In this document: one piece after another, positions 33,342 through 44,697 of the stretch
How the letters are laid out: each line of letters starts with the position of its first letter
Numbering within the stretch: the first letter of the stretch is position 1
Position numbers and translations under genes: made by a program
Source: Vitrella brassicaformis
Taxonomy: Eukaryota > Sar > Vitrellaceae
DNA: 64,000 bases
NCBI GenBank assembly: GCA_001179505.1
Contig: CDMY01000144.1
Coordinates: forward strand, 111,533-175,532
Direction: 5' to 3'
Notes under the pieces: generated by a model
Database searches by the model: none
Seen by the model: only the letters and a program-made list of their open reading frames with translations
What the model was told of the DNA's origin: nothing

Positions 33342-35607
33342 TCACTGGCCCCTGTCCCTCCCTCCGCCAAGGAAGCCCCCACCTATTGTAGTAGCGTTGC
33401 TTTCCGTGGTCAGCTGCCTGTTTGATGATGATGATGATGCAACAGGGGGGTTGCAGACTGTGCGTACGGGGCATTGGATGGGCATCTGCAGCTGGCTGCC
33501 GTAGAACAGGGCGTTGAATTCTATGCGGTAGTCGACGTCAAAATACAGCTGGGTCGTCACGGGGGAGGGATCCGCATCCGTGTCACACTGCAACACCTGC
33601 ACGCATCAATCACACAGGCACTCATTGATGTGTGGCTTAATGCTCTGGTGGGTGGGCTCACTAGAGCTGGGGAGTCACCCAAGCCATGTGTTGCCTGCAT
33701 GAGGAGGCCAACACCACAGGAAGACAGACATGACAGACAAACAGACAGACTGGCAGACAGCTGCACGAATGTCTCGTGTCCATCTGTGTCTCGCCCTCGC
33801 CCACCTTCAGGAAAAGTGACCGGTCGTCGTTGATATGCAGGGGGAATTCTTCCGTACGTGGCTCGAGGCACCACGTATCGTTGCACATGTCGATGCCCGG
33901 GTCGAAGAAGCCGCAGATGAGTGGATCTGGCTCTATATGTAGGAAGGCGCTGTATGGGGCGAAGGGCCGTCTCCGCTCCCCGCCTGCTGAGCCGTAGACG
34001 GTCAGATCAGCTGGGCACTCCACACTGATGCGCGGCATAGGTCGGGGGTCTGGGTCTGACTGCAGGTCGCTCGGCAGTGGCGGGCTGCGCAGTGGCGGGC
34101 TGGGCGTAGAAGACGGCGGCGACTCGGTGGGCCAGTCGGCTTCACACACACATGCAGGCAGTGAGGTAGCCAGGCAGGTGATGGGTGTGTGATCAGATGG
34201 AGTAGGCCGATAGGTCATTGATGAATACCTGTTTGGCAGTTGGTGATTAGTGTGCACACGATGTTGCCCGCGTATGGGTCGGTGCTTCCGTTGATGTTTG
34301 TCACCTCCGCGGTCAGATAGAATCGGAAATTAGTCTCGACGAGGCCCAGCTTGTCAGCTTCACACGTGAGGGTCAAGTAGGACGGGGACACATCATCCGC
34401 CTTCATACACAGACAGAGAAATGCACACACACACACACATGAGCGACGCGGGGGTGGAATGGTTGTCGGACATCACATCACATCACATCACTTGCCTCGG
34501 TGAAGCTGAGTCGTCTGTCCATGCTGTCGACGTAGAAGATGAGCGGCTCCTTGCAGTCCGCGTCGCCGAGAGCGCAGAGCTTGAAGCCAGTGACCTTGAC
34601 GTCCGTCACCGTCTCATCGACATGAACCCAGTCGGTGCCCGGGAACATGGGCTGGCTATTTGTGATGCTCTTTCCCGAGAGCAGCAGCGCCACTGTCTCG
34701 GGGCACTTGACGCTGAAAACTGCACACACACAGCCCCACTCAAGGGAGTGCACTCCCCCTCTCTGGGTGCACGCGTGTGTCTGCCTACGATCATCGGACG
34801 GCCGCGATGTGTTGCCTACACACATGCAGATACACGCACAGAGAGAAGGATTGGAGTAATTCTGTGAGCGTCGTTCGTCTGACCAACCTGTCTGCAGTTG
34901 GTCGCCCTCATCGACATTCGGATTATCAAGCACTCCAGCGGTGACAACCCTTGCACTGCCCTGCGGCATCATTCTGAAGTCGGCCAATCCCGTGGAGGGA
35001 TCAACGGCATTGGTCCCGTGTACTTTCGGCCCGCCCTCGCCGCCATCCCGCTGCACAGTGAAGTTGGGGTACCTGGGCACCACGAACTCGACTGACAGGA
35101 CTGGGACGTCGCCGCGATGCACTTGAGCAGGGACGACCCCTGATTCCCTATTGAGAACGGGAAGGCGATATGAGTAGGTCCCATTGGGGTGGGGCACCAC
35201 AGTATCCACAACCTCCATAGACGTCTCTCGTATGATGTTGACGCTGTAGCTGTTGACAGCCGACTCACTCTCCTCCCACAACCCATTGGAGTTGCTGCAC
35301 GAAAGAGAACGGAAGGAAGGAAGACAGCGGTACGAACTTTGAACACTCATGAGGTCTGCGTCTGTACGTGTCGAGAAAGACCGCGCCGACGATCCAAGCC
35401 TCTCCCTCTCTCGGAACGGCTGCAGCAGAGTCTAGTGGGCCGGACTCGAACAGCGGCTGCCCACCTGCAGAAACGGACAGATACAGAGAACCATCATGTT
35501 GATGTCCTTCACCTTTCGTCACCCTCAGTGAGAGTCCCACCGGCTTGTCGTACGTGTAGACAAACAAGAACTACGAGAAGTACTCGAAAGGAGAGGCGAG
35601 AGGCCAT
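33342..35607 (-). CDS. Secreted or surface protein of unknown function
   Basis: The start MASRLSFRVLLVVLVCLHVR at 35607 is a clear signal peptide, with cleavage expected near QAGG. A first intron (about 35515-35465) leads to GGQPLFESGPLDSAAAVPRE and AWIVGAVFLDTYR. Long exons follow with Asn-X-Ser/Thr sites and scattered Cys: VVDTVVPHPNGTYSYRLPVL, GDVPVLSVEFVVPRYPNFTV, CPETVALLLSGKSITNSQPM, VTGFKLCALGDADCKEPLIF, LTLTCEADKLGLVETNFRFY, CGFFDPGIDMCNDTWCLEPR and LQCDTDADPSPVTTQLYFDV. The protein ends with a Gly-rich tail, stop at 33342. Repeated beta-strand-like segments with paired Cys suggest extracellular beta-sandwich modules. I see no transmembrane helix or GPI signal. The family is not recognised. 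It is head-to-head with the kinase-cyclase gene. Confidence 0.62.
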
Positions 35608-35650
35608 CTGCCACGAGTCGGCTGACCAACGGCACAGTGACTGTTGGTGT

Positions 35651-35694
35651 ATTATTTCAGTTTCGATCCGTCGGTATTGTTTCAGTTTCGATCC
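35651..35694. promoter_or_regulatory. Tandem 24-base repeat in a bidirectional promoter
   Basis: ATTATTTCAGTTTCGATCCG at 35651-35670 and ATTGTTTCAGTTTCGATCCG at 35675-35694 differ at one base. They sit between the divergent starts at 35607 and 35894. Two factor-binding sites are plausible; no known consensus is claimed. Confidence 0.45.
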
Positions 35695-35893
35695 GCCACT
35701 CCCTTTTTTGAACGCCATTCGTGCAAGCCCCCTTTCTCTCTGCTTCCCCCTCCTCACTGTTCCAACGAGAAAGGCCTTAGAAAATGGAGAAGAAGCACGA
35801 ACAGCAGATCTCACAGCAGACCCCCATTCAGCAAACACAGAGGGCAAAAGGCGACCATTGCAAGAAGCGGGTGACATCTTGCGCAGAGATGAA

Positions 35894-38800
35894 ATGACGG
35901 ACCCCATCCACACCTCAAGGCTCTTAAATTATTGGTCCTTTTTGGCTATCGGCGCTGCTCATCTCCTGTACCCCCTACTCATCTGGCTGTTGTGGAAGCT
36001 TCCCCTTGAGCAATACACCGATTCGGACGTCTTTCCCGCCTACACTTCAACATTGCGCGCTGGAGTCAGTATTTGCTCAATCACAGGTCGGTCAATTGAG
36101 CACGAAGGATGTATGTCATTGGGTTGTATTGCGTCTGCTCCTCTTATGAAGGTGCCGTGACGCTTCTTGCTGTTGCGTTCTCATCTGTTGCTGTGCTCGG
36201 CTTGCCGACAAGAGAGTCACATCGTCAGGTCCAGCAGACTCCGGTCATCATCATTGTCGGCCTTATTGCCGCATACGCCTGTCGTCTCTCGGGTCTTGTC
36301 CCCGTCTTCCGAGAGCCGCTGTTTGGCCGGCCGGTTGATCCCACCAAGATCTTCGATTGGCTGTTGGACTGCCCACTCCTCTTTCTCCAGATTGGCGGGT
36401 GTCTCTTTGAGCTGCCTTTCTGGGAGGTGGCTCTTCCTGCATGTCTCACTGCGGCCTACTGTGCACTCGCGATCGGGGTGCAGTTCTCGCCGACTCTTCC
36501 CCTGCGCGTTGTTGGCCTGGCTGTCATTTCCGTCGCGGTAGTGGTTACAAACGTGTTGCAGCACCGATGGAACACCAAAAAACACCAGGCTCTACTCCAG
36601 AGGATCTCTCAAATGCGCAACGACCCCGTGACCAGCCCGTTCAGCGGTCTGCTCGAGGGTTCCATCAGCAAGGGAAGCGCGGAGACACACAGGCGACTGG
36701 CAGAGGACTCGACCGATGACAGCGTAATGCAGTCGCTGAAGGTATGAAAGCTGCTTGTCTGTGCAGCGGGCTGGTACTAGTAATGGCTGCTTGCAGAATA
36801 CAGGGGCGTGCAGAAAAGTGCAGCAGCTGCAGAACGAACTGAAAGAGGAGCACATCATGCGAGACTTTCATATCTTCTTTTGGCAAAGCTCAACCAATTG
36901 GACCTTCCTCATCAGCAAGCTTGTCTTCGGCCTGCCATTCTGTAGGAATGAGAGTGGGAAGTTGAGGGGTTTGTGTGTCCTTGTATGTGTCTGCTGTCAG
37001 TGCTGTCTATCTTCAATCGCCTTCCTCCACACTTGGAAATAGCCATCTACGCCTTCCTCGAGCTCGCCAGCAAGGCGTAAGGGAGCGCTGCTTGTATAGT
37101 GTCGATAGCTGTTTGTCATGCTGGCAGCCAAGGTCTCGCTTCTCTCCCTTTGTAGGCTGCTTTCCATCTTTTCAATGAGTATCATACTTTTGGAAAAAGA
37201 GAGAGACATACACGAAAGGGTAATTATTCGAAGACACGAAAGAGCGAGGGAGCGGTATGACTTTCCATCCTTTGTACGCAGAAAATAATCCGCCTCCGAG
37301 TAATCCCAGGTCTGTCATTCAAGGAAAGAGTTCTGGGGGGTGCAACTGAGTTGTTTTGCTTCCTCTCTCTCAGTTGAGCTTAAGAACGATACCCTCCACT
37401 GGATCATCCAGGCACTCAAACGGGCGGACGAATCGAAGAGGAGATTTATGCGCTACATCTTTCATGAGATTCGAGTGCCCATGCACAGCCTCACTGTTTG
37501 TATGGAGCTACTAGATGAGAAGCTCAACCACAAGGAGAAGCTGCTTCAAAACATGATTTGGTCAGCAGGAAATCGCAGGCGTGTCATTACATGGCGAGAC
37601 TGTATTTTGATTGCTCACATTTGCGCAGGTCGGTTGAGCTGATGCGCGAGACGCTGAATGGTGAGACCAGCAAAAATTCACGGAAGTCACTTGCGACCCT
37701 CTGCCTGCTGCTGTATCGCTGTTTAGATGTGTTGCTCGTCCACCAAATGGAAGAGAGGGGGACGCTTCCCCTCACAAAAAGGTTCTTCCGACTTGATGAC
37801 TTCCTCGCGCAAACAGTGGCGCGCTTCCAGGTATCGCACGCGAATGCAGTCAATCCCATAATGAATCGATGGAAGATTATGCTGTGCTCAGGGCGGTGCA
37901 CGTCGAAAGAACCAGCGGCTGTCCATTGAAGGGTCTGTACCTGCTGTTCTTGTATATGCAGATGACCGCCGTTTAAGCCAAGCACTCGGTTGGCATATTC
38001 CCTGCATGCCTCCCTGCAAATGGTCTGAAGTGATGGCAGGTTTTCTTGTTAATTGTAGGCAATGGCATATCCAACAGCATCAAAGCCACTCCAACAGATG
38101 GCGAGATTATTGTCCGAGTGTCATCCACCGACTTCCCTCCTGGTGTCAGCAAGGCACGAGTGGAAAGAGATTACCCTGACCTAGCCTTGACGACCTTCAC
38201 CTTTCAAGTATGAACGAGGACGAGACATGCAGAAGCTGCGCTGACGCCCCCTTTTCGTCCCGCAGATCACAGACAACGGTGTGGGCCTGTCAAAGGAGCA
38301 GCTGGATCGTCTGAATAGCTTCAACCCCTTCCAGACAGAAATGGACGCGAATGCCACTCTCGAGGAGGACAGCAGCGGCCTTGGCCTTGCCATTACCAAC
38401 GAGGTGTGTCGGCGGCATCATGGATCATGCCATCTTTCGTCGCCCGGGAAAGGCAAAGGCACGACGTTCACCATCGAGACTCCATTGGAGAGTATTTTGG
38501 CGAGCGATGTCGAGAGACTCTCCGCCCGTCTGCGCAAGTCAATCGAGGACAACACCGCTCAAATGGTAAAACTTAGAGAGAGGACAGATATCAAAGCGGG
38601 CCAAAGCTATCAGGCAAGACCGTCGACAGATATAAGTCCGGCGTCGAGGCTTCGATTCAGTCTCGTGGATGAAAACGAAGTGAGTCGACAAGGTCTCTCA
38701 CTGAGAACGAGTGGGCATCTTTTGTCCTCCCCTTCTTCCCCCGCTGTGTGTCTATGATCGTTGCAGGATTATGAATTCTTTATTGGCCACGGATCTGCCG

Positions 38801-41800
38801 CTGCCTCTCCCTGTTTAGCCAAGAGAAAAACGGGTCAAGGGACGGGAGCAAGGAACAGATCTCGTCCGCCAGCCAGCAGGCAGTCGGAATCGGGCGAGCA
38901 AATAGAGCCAATTTCCATTGACAAATCGGCGACGGCTGTAGCGGCCAATTTGCCGCTGCAGAAAGATGCGAAGATCCGCTGTCTATGTGTTGACGACGGT
39001 AAACGACGGTTACACACTTTCAACGAGACTGAAGGACGTTTGCGCTTTTCCACGTTCAGACGAACACTGCCTTGAAGCGACGTGTGAGAAAGAGAGGGCT
39101 TGATGCCCATTGATAAACGTCACCATGAATGCATGTCTCTGTATTCCTCCCTGACAGGTTTGCTGCTCAATTATGCTGTGCCGAGGATACAATTGACAGA
39201 GCCAACAATGGTCGCGAGGCGGTCGAGCTAGTGAAGCAAAAAGCATATGATGTCGTCTTGATGGACGTGTGCATGCCGATTATGAATGGGACTGGTAAAG
39301 AAGCACAAACGAGATACCCACCCGCATGAACACGTGGCTGAAAATGATGCAGAAGCGACCGAGAAGCTGAGGGCTCTTAGGTTTGCCGGCCGAGTAATCG
39401 GGCTTCCGGCTAACGTCATCAGCGAGGACCGACAGAAGATGGTGCAGGCAGGTGCGAATGAGGTGATCGCAAAGGGGAGTCTCAGCAAAGAGTTTGTGCG
39501 CGAGAGATTCACGACATACTTCCCGGATACACTCGCTACATGCCAGCGGGCACGCACAGGAAGCCTACTATCTACTCCAGCTCTACTGCCCACGCACACG
39601 GAAGAAGCGCCCCCAGAAGAAATATCCGCTCTGCCTCGTCTACCTGTGAAGAGGAGCACGAAGACGTCCTCCCAAATGCGACGACATGCATCGATAAAGA
39701 CCGCCCTGCACCACACGGACAGGAGGAGTCACCGAGAGGCACAGAGAGAAGAGGAGCAGACGGTGCTTGTTGTCGACGATGACGAGACATGCCGCCAAGC
39801 CACAAGTCTGTTGCTGCAGTACTGCGGTCGTCGCTACAGGTTGCATGTCATCGAGGCTGCAGACGGCTTGGAGGGGCTGGAGATCGTCAAGAAGTCCCCA
39901 CAGAAGCCTGATCTTATCTTTATGGATCTCTTGATGCCTCGAATGGACGGGCTAGAAGCCACCAAGGCCATTAGGGAGTCTGGCCATGCGGGCGCCATTC
40001 TTGGCTTGAGCGCCAAGTGAGCGATAGACGTGCACAGACCTACACACATTGATTGTCTTGTCTATTATCTATGTGTTTGTCCCTTTGCATGCATCAGTTT
40101 GTTGGAGGAAGATGTCGAACATCTGCTGAACGCTGGTGTTTCGGCCGTCATCGCCAAAGGCCAACGTACACTCACTCACACAACCAACACAGCCGGCTGC
40201 ATACCCTTTCTTGACCGGTAATCTGTCTGTCTGTCTACTTCCCATTCAGTTACAAAACAAGTCATGACGGAGCTCCTGGACAAACATTTGAGTACCACCG
40301 CCGTACAGCCCTCTCAGCCGATGTCCAGCGAAAGCACGTCGCCAAGAACCAGCAAGGAGAAGGGCTCGCGTGCCTTGCTGCAAACGCTGCCGGAGACATC
40401 GGTTGACGAGGCTGCGTTGTCATGCACTACGTCGCGCAAGAAGCTTCTTCAGGCAGCCATGGTGTCCACCAACAAGGACGAACGAGGCTTTTCGCCCTCG
40501 TGCCCTCACTCCCCGCGATCCAATATTGAGCACCTGGCCACGCAAGAAAGGAAGGAGACGGTCTCAAAAGAAGAGGCGGCCGTTTTGAGTGTTCAAGCCG
40601 ATGCGTCGATCAGCTCCCAGGAAGCGAGTGACGAAACGTCGATACGCAGCCAGAAAGGAGCGATGCCAGATGAGGAAACCTTGGACGACATTCACCACCA
40701 AATGACAGAGACAGACGTCAATCGCGACGTGTTCTTCGACCTCAAGCCTGTTTTTGTCCAGAAGATCATAGAGAGCGTCCACGCTCACAATCTGCGGAGC
40801 ATGAGCCACCTATGGTAGGGTGTTGCGCTACATGCTGTATGTTATTGTGCTGTCCTTCTTGTGCAGGTGCTCGTCCAAACAGGAGATGATTACAAAATGG
40901 TGCCGCAAATGTGGTACGATGGCCGCCTCTTCAGCGACAGCCAAAGGCTGAACCCTTCAAGGACCTCTCCTGCAGACACCCTCAGTGATGGAGCTGTGTG
41001 GACACACCACAGGTTGGAGTTTCTGAAGCTCTCTTGATCAGCCTTTTTTTCGATTTCTGTTCATTGTGGTCACACAGGTTGTTGGAGAGTCTTTGCGCAC
41101 GTTTCCGTGTTGTCAAGACGCGTGACGTGACGGAGACGATGGAGCACCTTCTGACAAACTTCTTGCCCGATTTGCTGGTCATTCTTTGCACGGTGCAGCC
41201 TCGAGGGCTTCCCGTTGGCTATGAGGCTCTGGCGTATCAGGCTAGGGAATACGACGACACCATCAAGACAGTCACTAAGGTGAGAGTTGGTGCCCGTTGC
41301 TCATCCATTCAAGTCTGTGTGTATGCAGATTCGGAAGTTTCTCCCACTGGACTTCTTCAGTCTTGTCGTCATATCCTCTGTCAGCTTAGCGGACGATGGA
41401 GAGCCTGCAACCAACGAGAGCAGTGGCACTTCTCTTCGTGGGGGCAGCGGCAGGCTGAATCTCGGAAGGATCTTTCAGTGCGGCGTCTCTGCCCACACTG
41501 CCATCGGTTCCCTCCCATATGGAGAGCAGGACGACTATGTACGTATCACATAGCAGAACAGACGCGTCTCTCGCATTTATCTGCTTTGTTTGCACTCAGA
41601 TGGTAGTGTATGAGCAGCTGATGAGCCTGGTGCATCAGCAGAGGGCTCGCAATCGTCGGCTGGTGGCTGCCAATGCGCAAACCCAGGAGGCGCAAAATCT
41701 GCTGGCGAAGATACTGCCAATGGACATCATTCAGAGAATGCACGACGGAGAGCAGCTCATTGCGGACGCTCATCCAAGTGTCACAATCTTCTTCAGTGAC

Positions 41801-44027
41801 ATAGTTGGGTTTACTTCGATTACAAGCCAGGCAAGACGGGCACAGAGCCACTAGATGCGGCACGAGCAAGGCGAGGATAATAACCTACGTGGACCAATGC
41901 CATCAGGTCCCAACAGCCTCGATGGTGTTGTTTCTCAACAAGGTACGAAGCCGTCCTCATTGATCATCTTCCTCTCCTTTGCTGGTTGCCTCTCCCCGCG
42001 TTTACACGTGCAGCTCTTTGGCAAGATGGACTCGCTCTCGGACAAATATGGCTGCTACAAGGTCGAAACGATAGGAGACGCCTACATGTGCGCCAGCGGA
42101 CACGACGGGAAGGCTGATCACGTCATATGCATGCTGAAGTTTGCAATCGCTGTGCAGCAGGAGGCTTCCAAGTGAGCAATCTCTGGCGCGGACCAGTGTA
42201 CGAGACGAGGTGTCTTTGGACATGCTTGCTTTGCTGCTGTCGTGTCAGGATGAAACTTCCAAACGGAGAGCCTCTGAGGTTCTCCATTCCGAAGAGGGCT
42301 CATTCACACCGCCAAACTCTTCCAACTTTCGTGTCAGGATGCGAGTGGGGCTTCATACGGGCCCGGCTTTCACGGGTGTCGTCGGGCGCAAGTGTCCTCG
42401 CTTCTGTTTCTTTGGCGACACCGTGAACACGGCAGCGCGGATGGAGCAGACGGGGATGCCACAAGTGAGAGCCGAAGGTTCATCAAGTGGATGGGGAGAG
42501 GTCACTTCTCATCTCGTCGTGTTATCTTTGTGCAGTGTATCCATATCAGCGCTCGCCTTCGTAACGGTCTAAGAGACATACATGACAAGCGCCCACAGAC
42601 CGTGAAGGCAGCGCCACCCGACAAGACGCGTCAGAGAAGAGCGAGCGTCGACAGCGACAATCCTTCAGACGGATCCTTGCAAGTGACGTCGCCGGCAGCC
42701 AACAGGTCGTCACCAGGTGAAGACGCTATGCAGAGTGAGACACTGCACTAATTCAGCGCGGGAGGATCAGAGTCAAGGGGAAACCAGCAATGTGGACATA
42801 CTTTGTCAATTATAAGGGCTGTCCGCAGAATCTGGCCGAGATGTGCAGAGAAGCTCGTGATGGAGGGGATCTCCACACGCCAACTTTCTATGGAACGCCG
42901 ACACCAGAAAAGAGTGATCGCGCGGTAAGCGGGATAGTCACACTGATGTACAGAGACATGCAACTAAGGCTCACTGCCTGCCTCACTTGTGTATGCATGG
43001 CTATCAATCCTAAGCCCTCACCCATCCCATCCCTGATCCTTGAGGGCCCGCGGACCAAGTCGATGGCTGAGCCCTGTGTCAACGTGCTTCCACCGGCATC
43101 CAGCCCCCCAGTGATCCCCCAGCCCAGCCCAGCGCCAACAACCGCGGAGGGAAATGCTCCTATTGCACTGGACAAAACAAAGTCCCTCGACATCCCTCAG
43201 GACGTCCTTTTGGAGAGGAGGGCTCAACCCCCCGCTGAGGCGGGGTCCCGAGAAGAGCAAGATGACAAAGACAAGACTCGGGAGACGCTTGATGAGAGGC
43301 ACGCAGCCGACCTGCCAGCGGAAGACAAGCCGGAGACCGACAAGGCGCTTGACGGCTTGGCAGCTTCCTTTTCCAGACCACCCCTCTCCAGCGCAGCGTC
43401 CTCCTCAGACCAGCTCTCCCGAGAGCGAACAGGATCGATACTCAACTACAGCGAGCGCGCAGTGCTTCATCAGTCCTTCATATCAGCCTCTACCAGCAGC
43501 ACTCTCCACCTGGCGCAACCTGGGAAGCGACACCCTCCATTTGGCATCTCGCGTCTGCTGCATCTGTTTGGGGGAGACGAGAAGGGTGGCAACAGCGTCT
43601 TCTGTGGGCTTGCTGAGGGGGAGCTTCTACGGGTGTTGAAGGGGCTGTCGGATGAGACACTGTTGAAAGGGGTTGTCCTTCTGGCCAAGGCGCAGCAGCA
43701 GGCAGATGCGCTTATGATCGAGCAACTCTCGCAAAAGGTGAGCAAGGGCGAACACATGCAAAGAGAAGGAGACATGATTTGCCGCATCTTTGTGTCTCCA
43801 TGCAGCTCAAGGCAGCTCACGACCGCGTCGATGCGCTGGAGGCGAGCGACATTGACCTCCGCCGGACCATCGCCTCGCTTCAGATCCTCACTCAGCTATG
43901 CCGCGCTCAGCTGCAGGCCGCTGCATTAGCTTCGTCGGCGAGTGGTGTCTCCTCTTCTGAGGACCAGGACGAGGCAGCCAAGGGCGGCTTCAATGAGCTG
44001 GAGCACCCCACATGGCTCACTTTCTGA
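35894..44027 (+). CDS. Membrane hybrid histidine kinase fused to receiver domains and a class III guanylate cyclase
   Basis: The start [16 protein letters not shown] is at 35894. Several membrane helices follow ([63 protein letters not shown]), to about 36560. The kinase core has an H-box [15 protein letters not shown] (about 37447-37491), N-box [12 protein letters not shown] (about 38060), G1 DNGVGL (38272), F-box-like FNPFQ and G2 SSGLGLAI (about 38372). Receiver 1 has CVDDG and [12 protein letters not shown] with the phospho-Asp (about 39250), and receiver 2 has VLVVDDD and [11 protein letters not shown] (39763-39950) with the Lys in VIAKG. A Ser-rich linker (40264-40818), a degenerate receiver-like region (41075-41600) and a signalling helix lead to the cyclase. 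The cyclase has [44 protein letters not shown] and RGRIRVKGK (41790-42785). A disordered and coiled tail ends at 44027. Glu in VETIGD and Cys in RFCFFGD are the GTP-selecting positions. Short introns with no intergenic break support one gene. The exons at 37000-37380 are the least certain. Confidence 0.85.
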
Positions 44028-44697
44028 TACGTACATACGAGTGTAGACGACAGCAAGTGCGTGACTAGACGGACAGTGCATGGTAGAGACAGCACTATTT
44101 TTGGATGCAGTCCGCGTCTCGGCAGCGTGAAGAGCCCGCCAAGTGCAGTGTAGTTCAGTATAGTATCGTGTAGCCGGTGATATGTATTTGGGTCGGGCGT
44201 AACGTCGTGGCGTAGCGGCCCCGTCGCCTCTGTTGATACCGCAGAGATGCATTATCAGTGCATACCCATTGATACAGGTCCGTTTTGTGACCTTTCTGGT
44301 GCTCATGGGGGTCTTCGCGCGAATGTCAAGGTCTGAACTTGCGCTTTTGAGGCGTCAAGCCGCTGGACTTGTACGACTCCCACCCGGGGGGAGATCAGTC
44401 CGAGGAATGACAATTCATCGTCACAGCATTGTTCACATGAATGAATACAGAAACACGTGTGTCACTCGTGTTAGCTAATATAGCACTCTCTTCATATTGT
44501 ACCACAGCAGCACGGCTCGTCTCATGCCCTGACCCATGAGGAATGAGTCGTGTGGACAGCTTATGCGCATGCACTCTGGGAACCATTCCGACCTGACTCA
44601 TGCACCATCAGGGCGGCGAGAAACAAGCGACAGCACACTGAATGAGCAAGCGGGCGTACAAGAGGCAAGTCAAGTCAGACCTATACACTCATCTAAG
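44028..44697. other. Convergent spacer without a supported gene
   Basis: This is the 3' flank of the kinase-cyclase and RNA phosphatase genes. It is less TG-rich than other spacers. I see no coding frame with gene-like composition and no clear tRNA fold. Confidence 0.5.

Noticed and set aside
39640-39846. Minus-strand frames opposite receiver 2
   Set aside because: The plus strand has clear receiver motifs; the antisense frame has no recognisable content.
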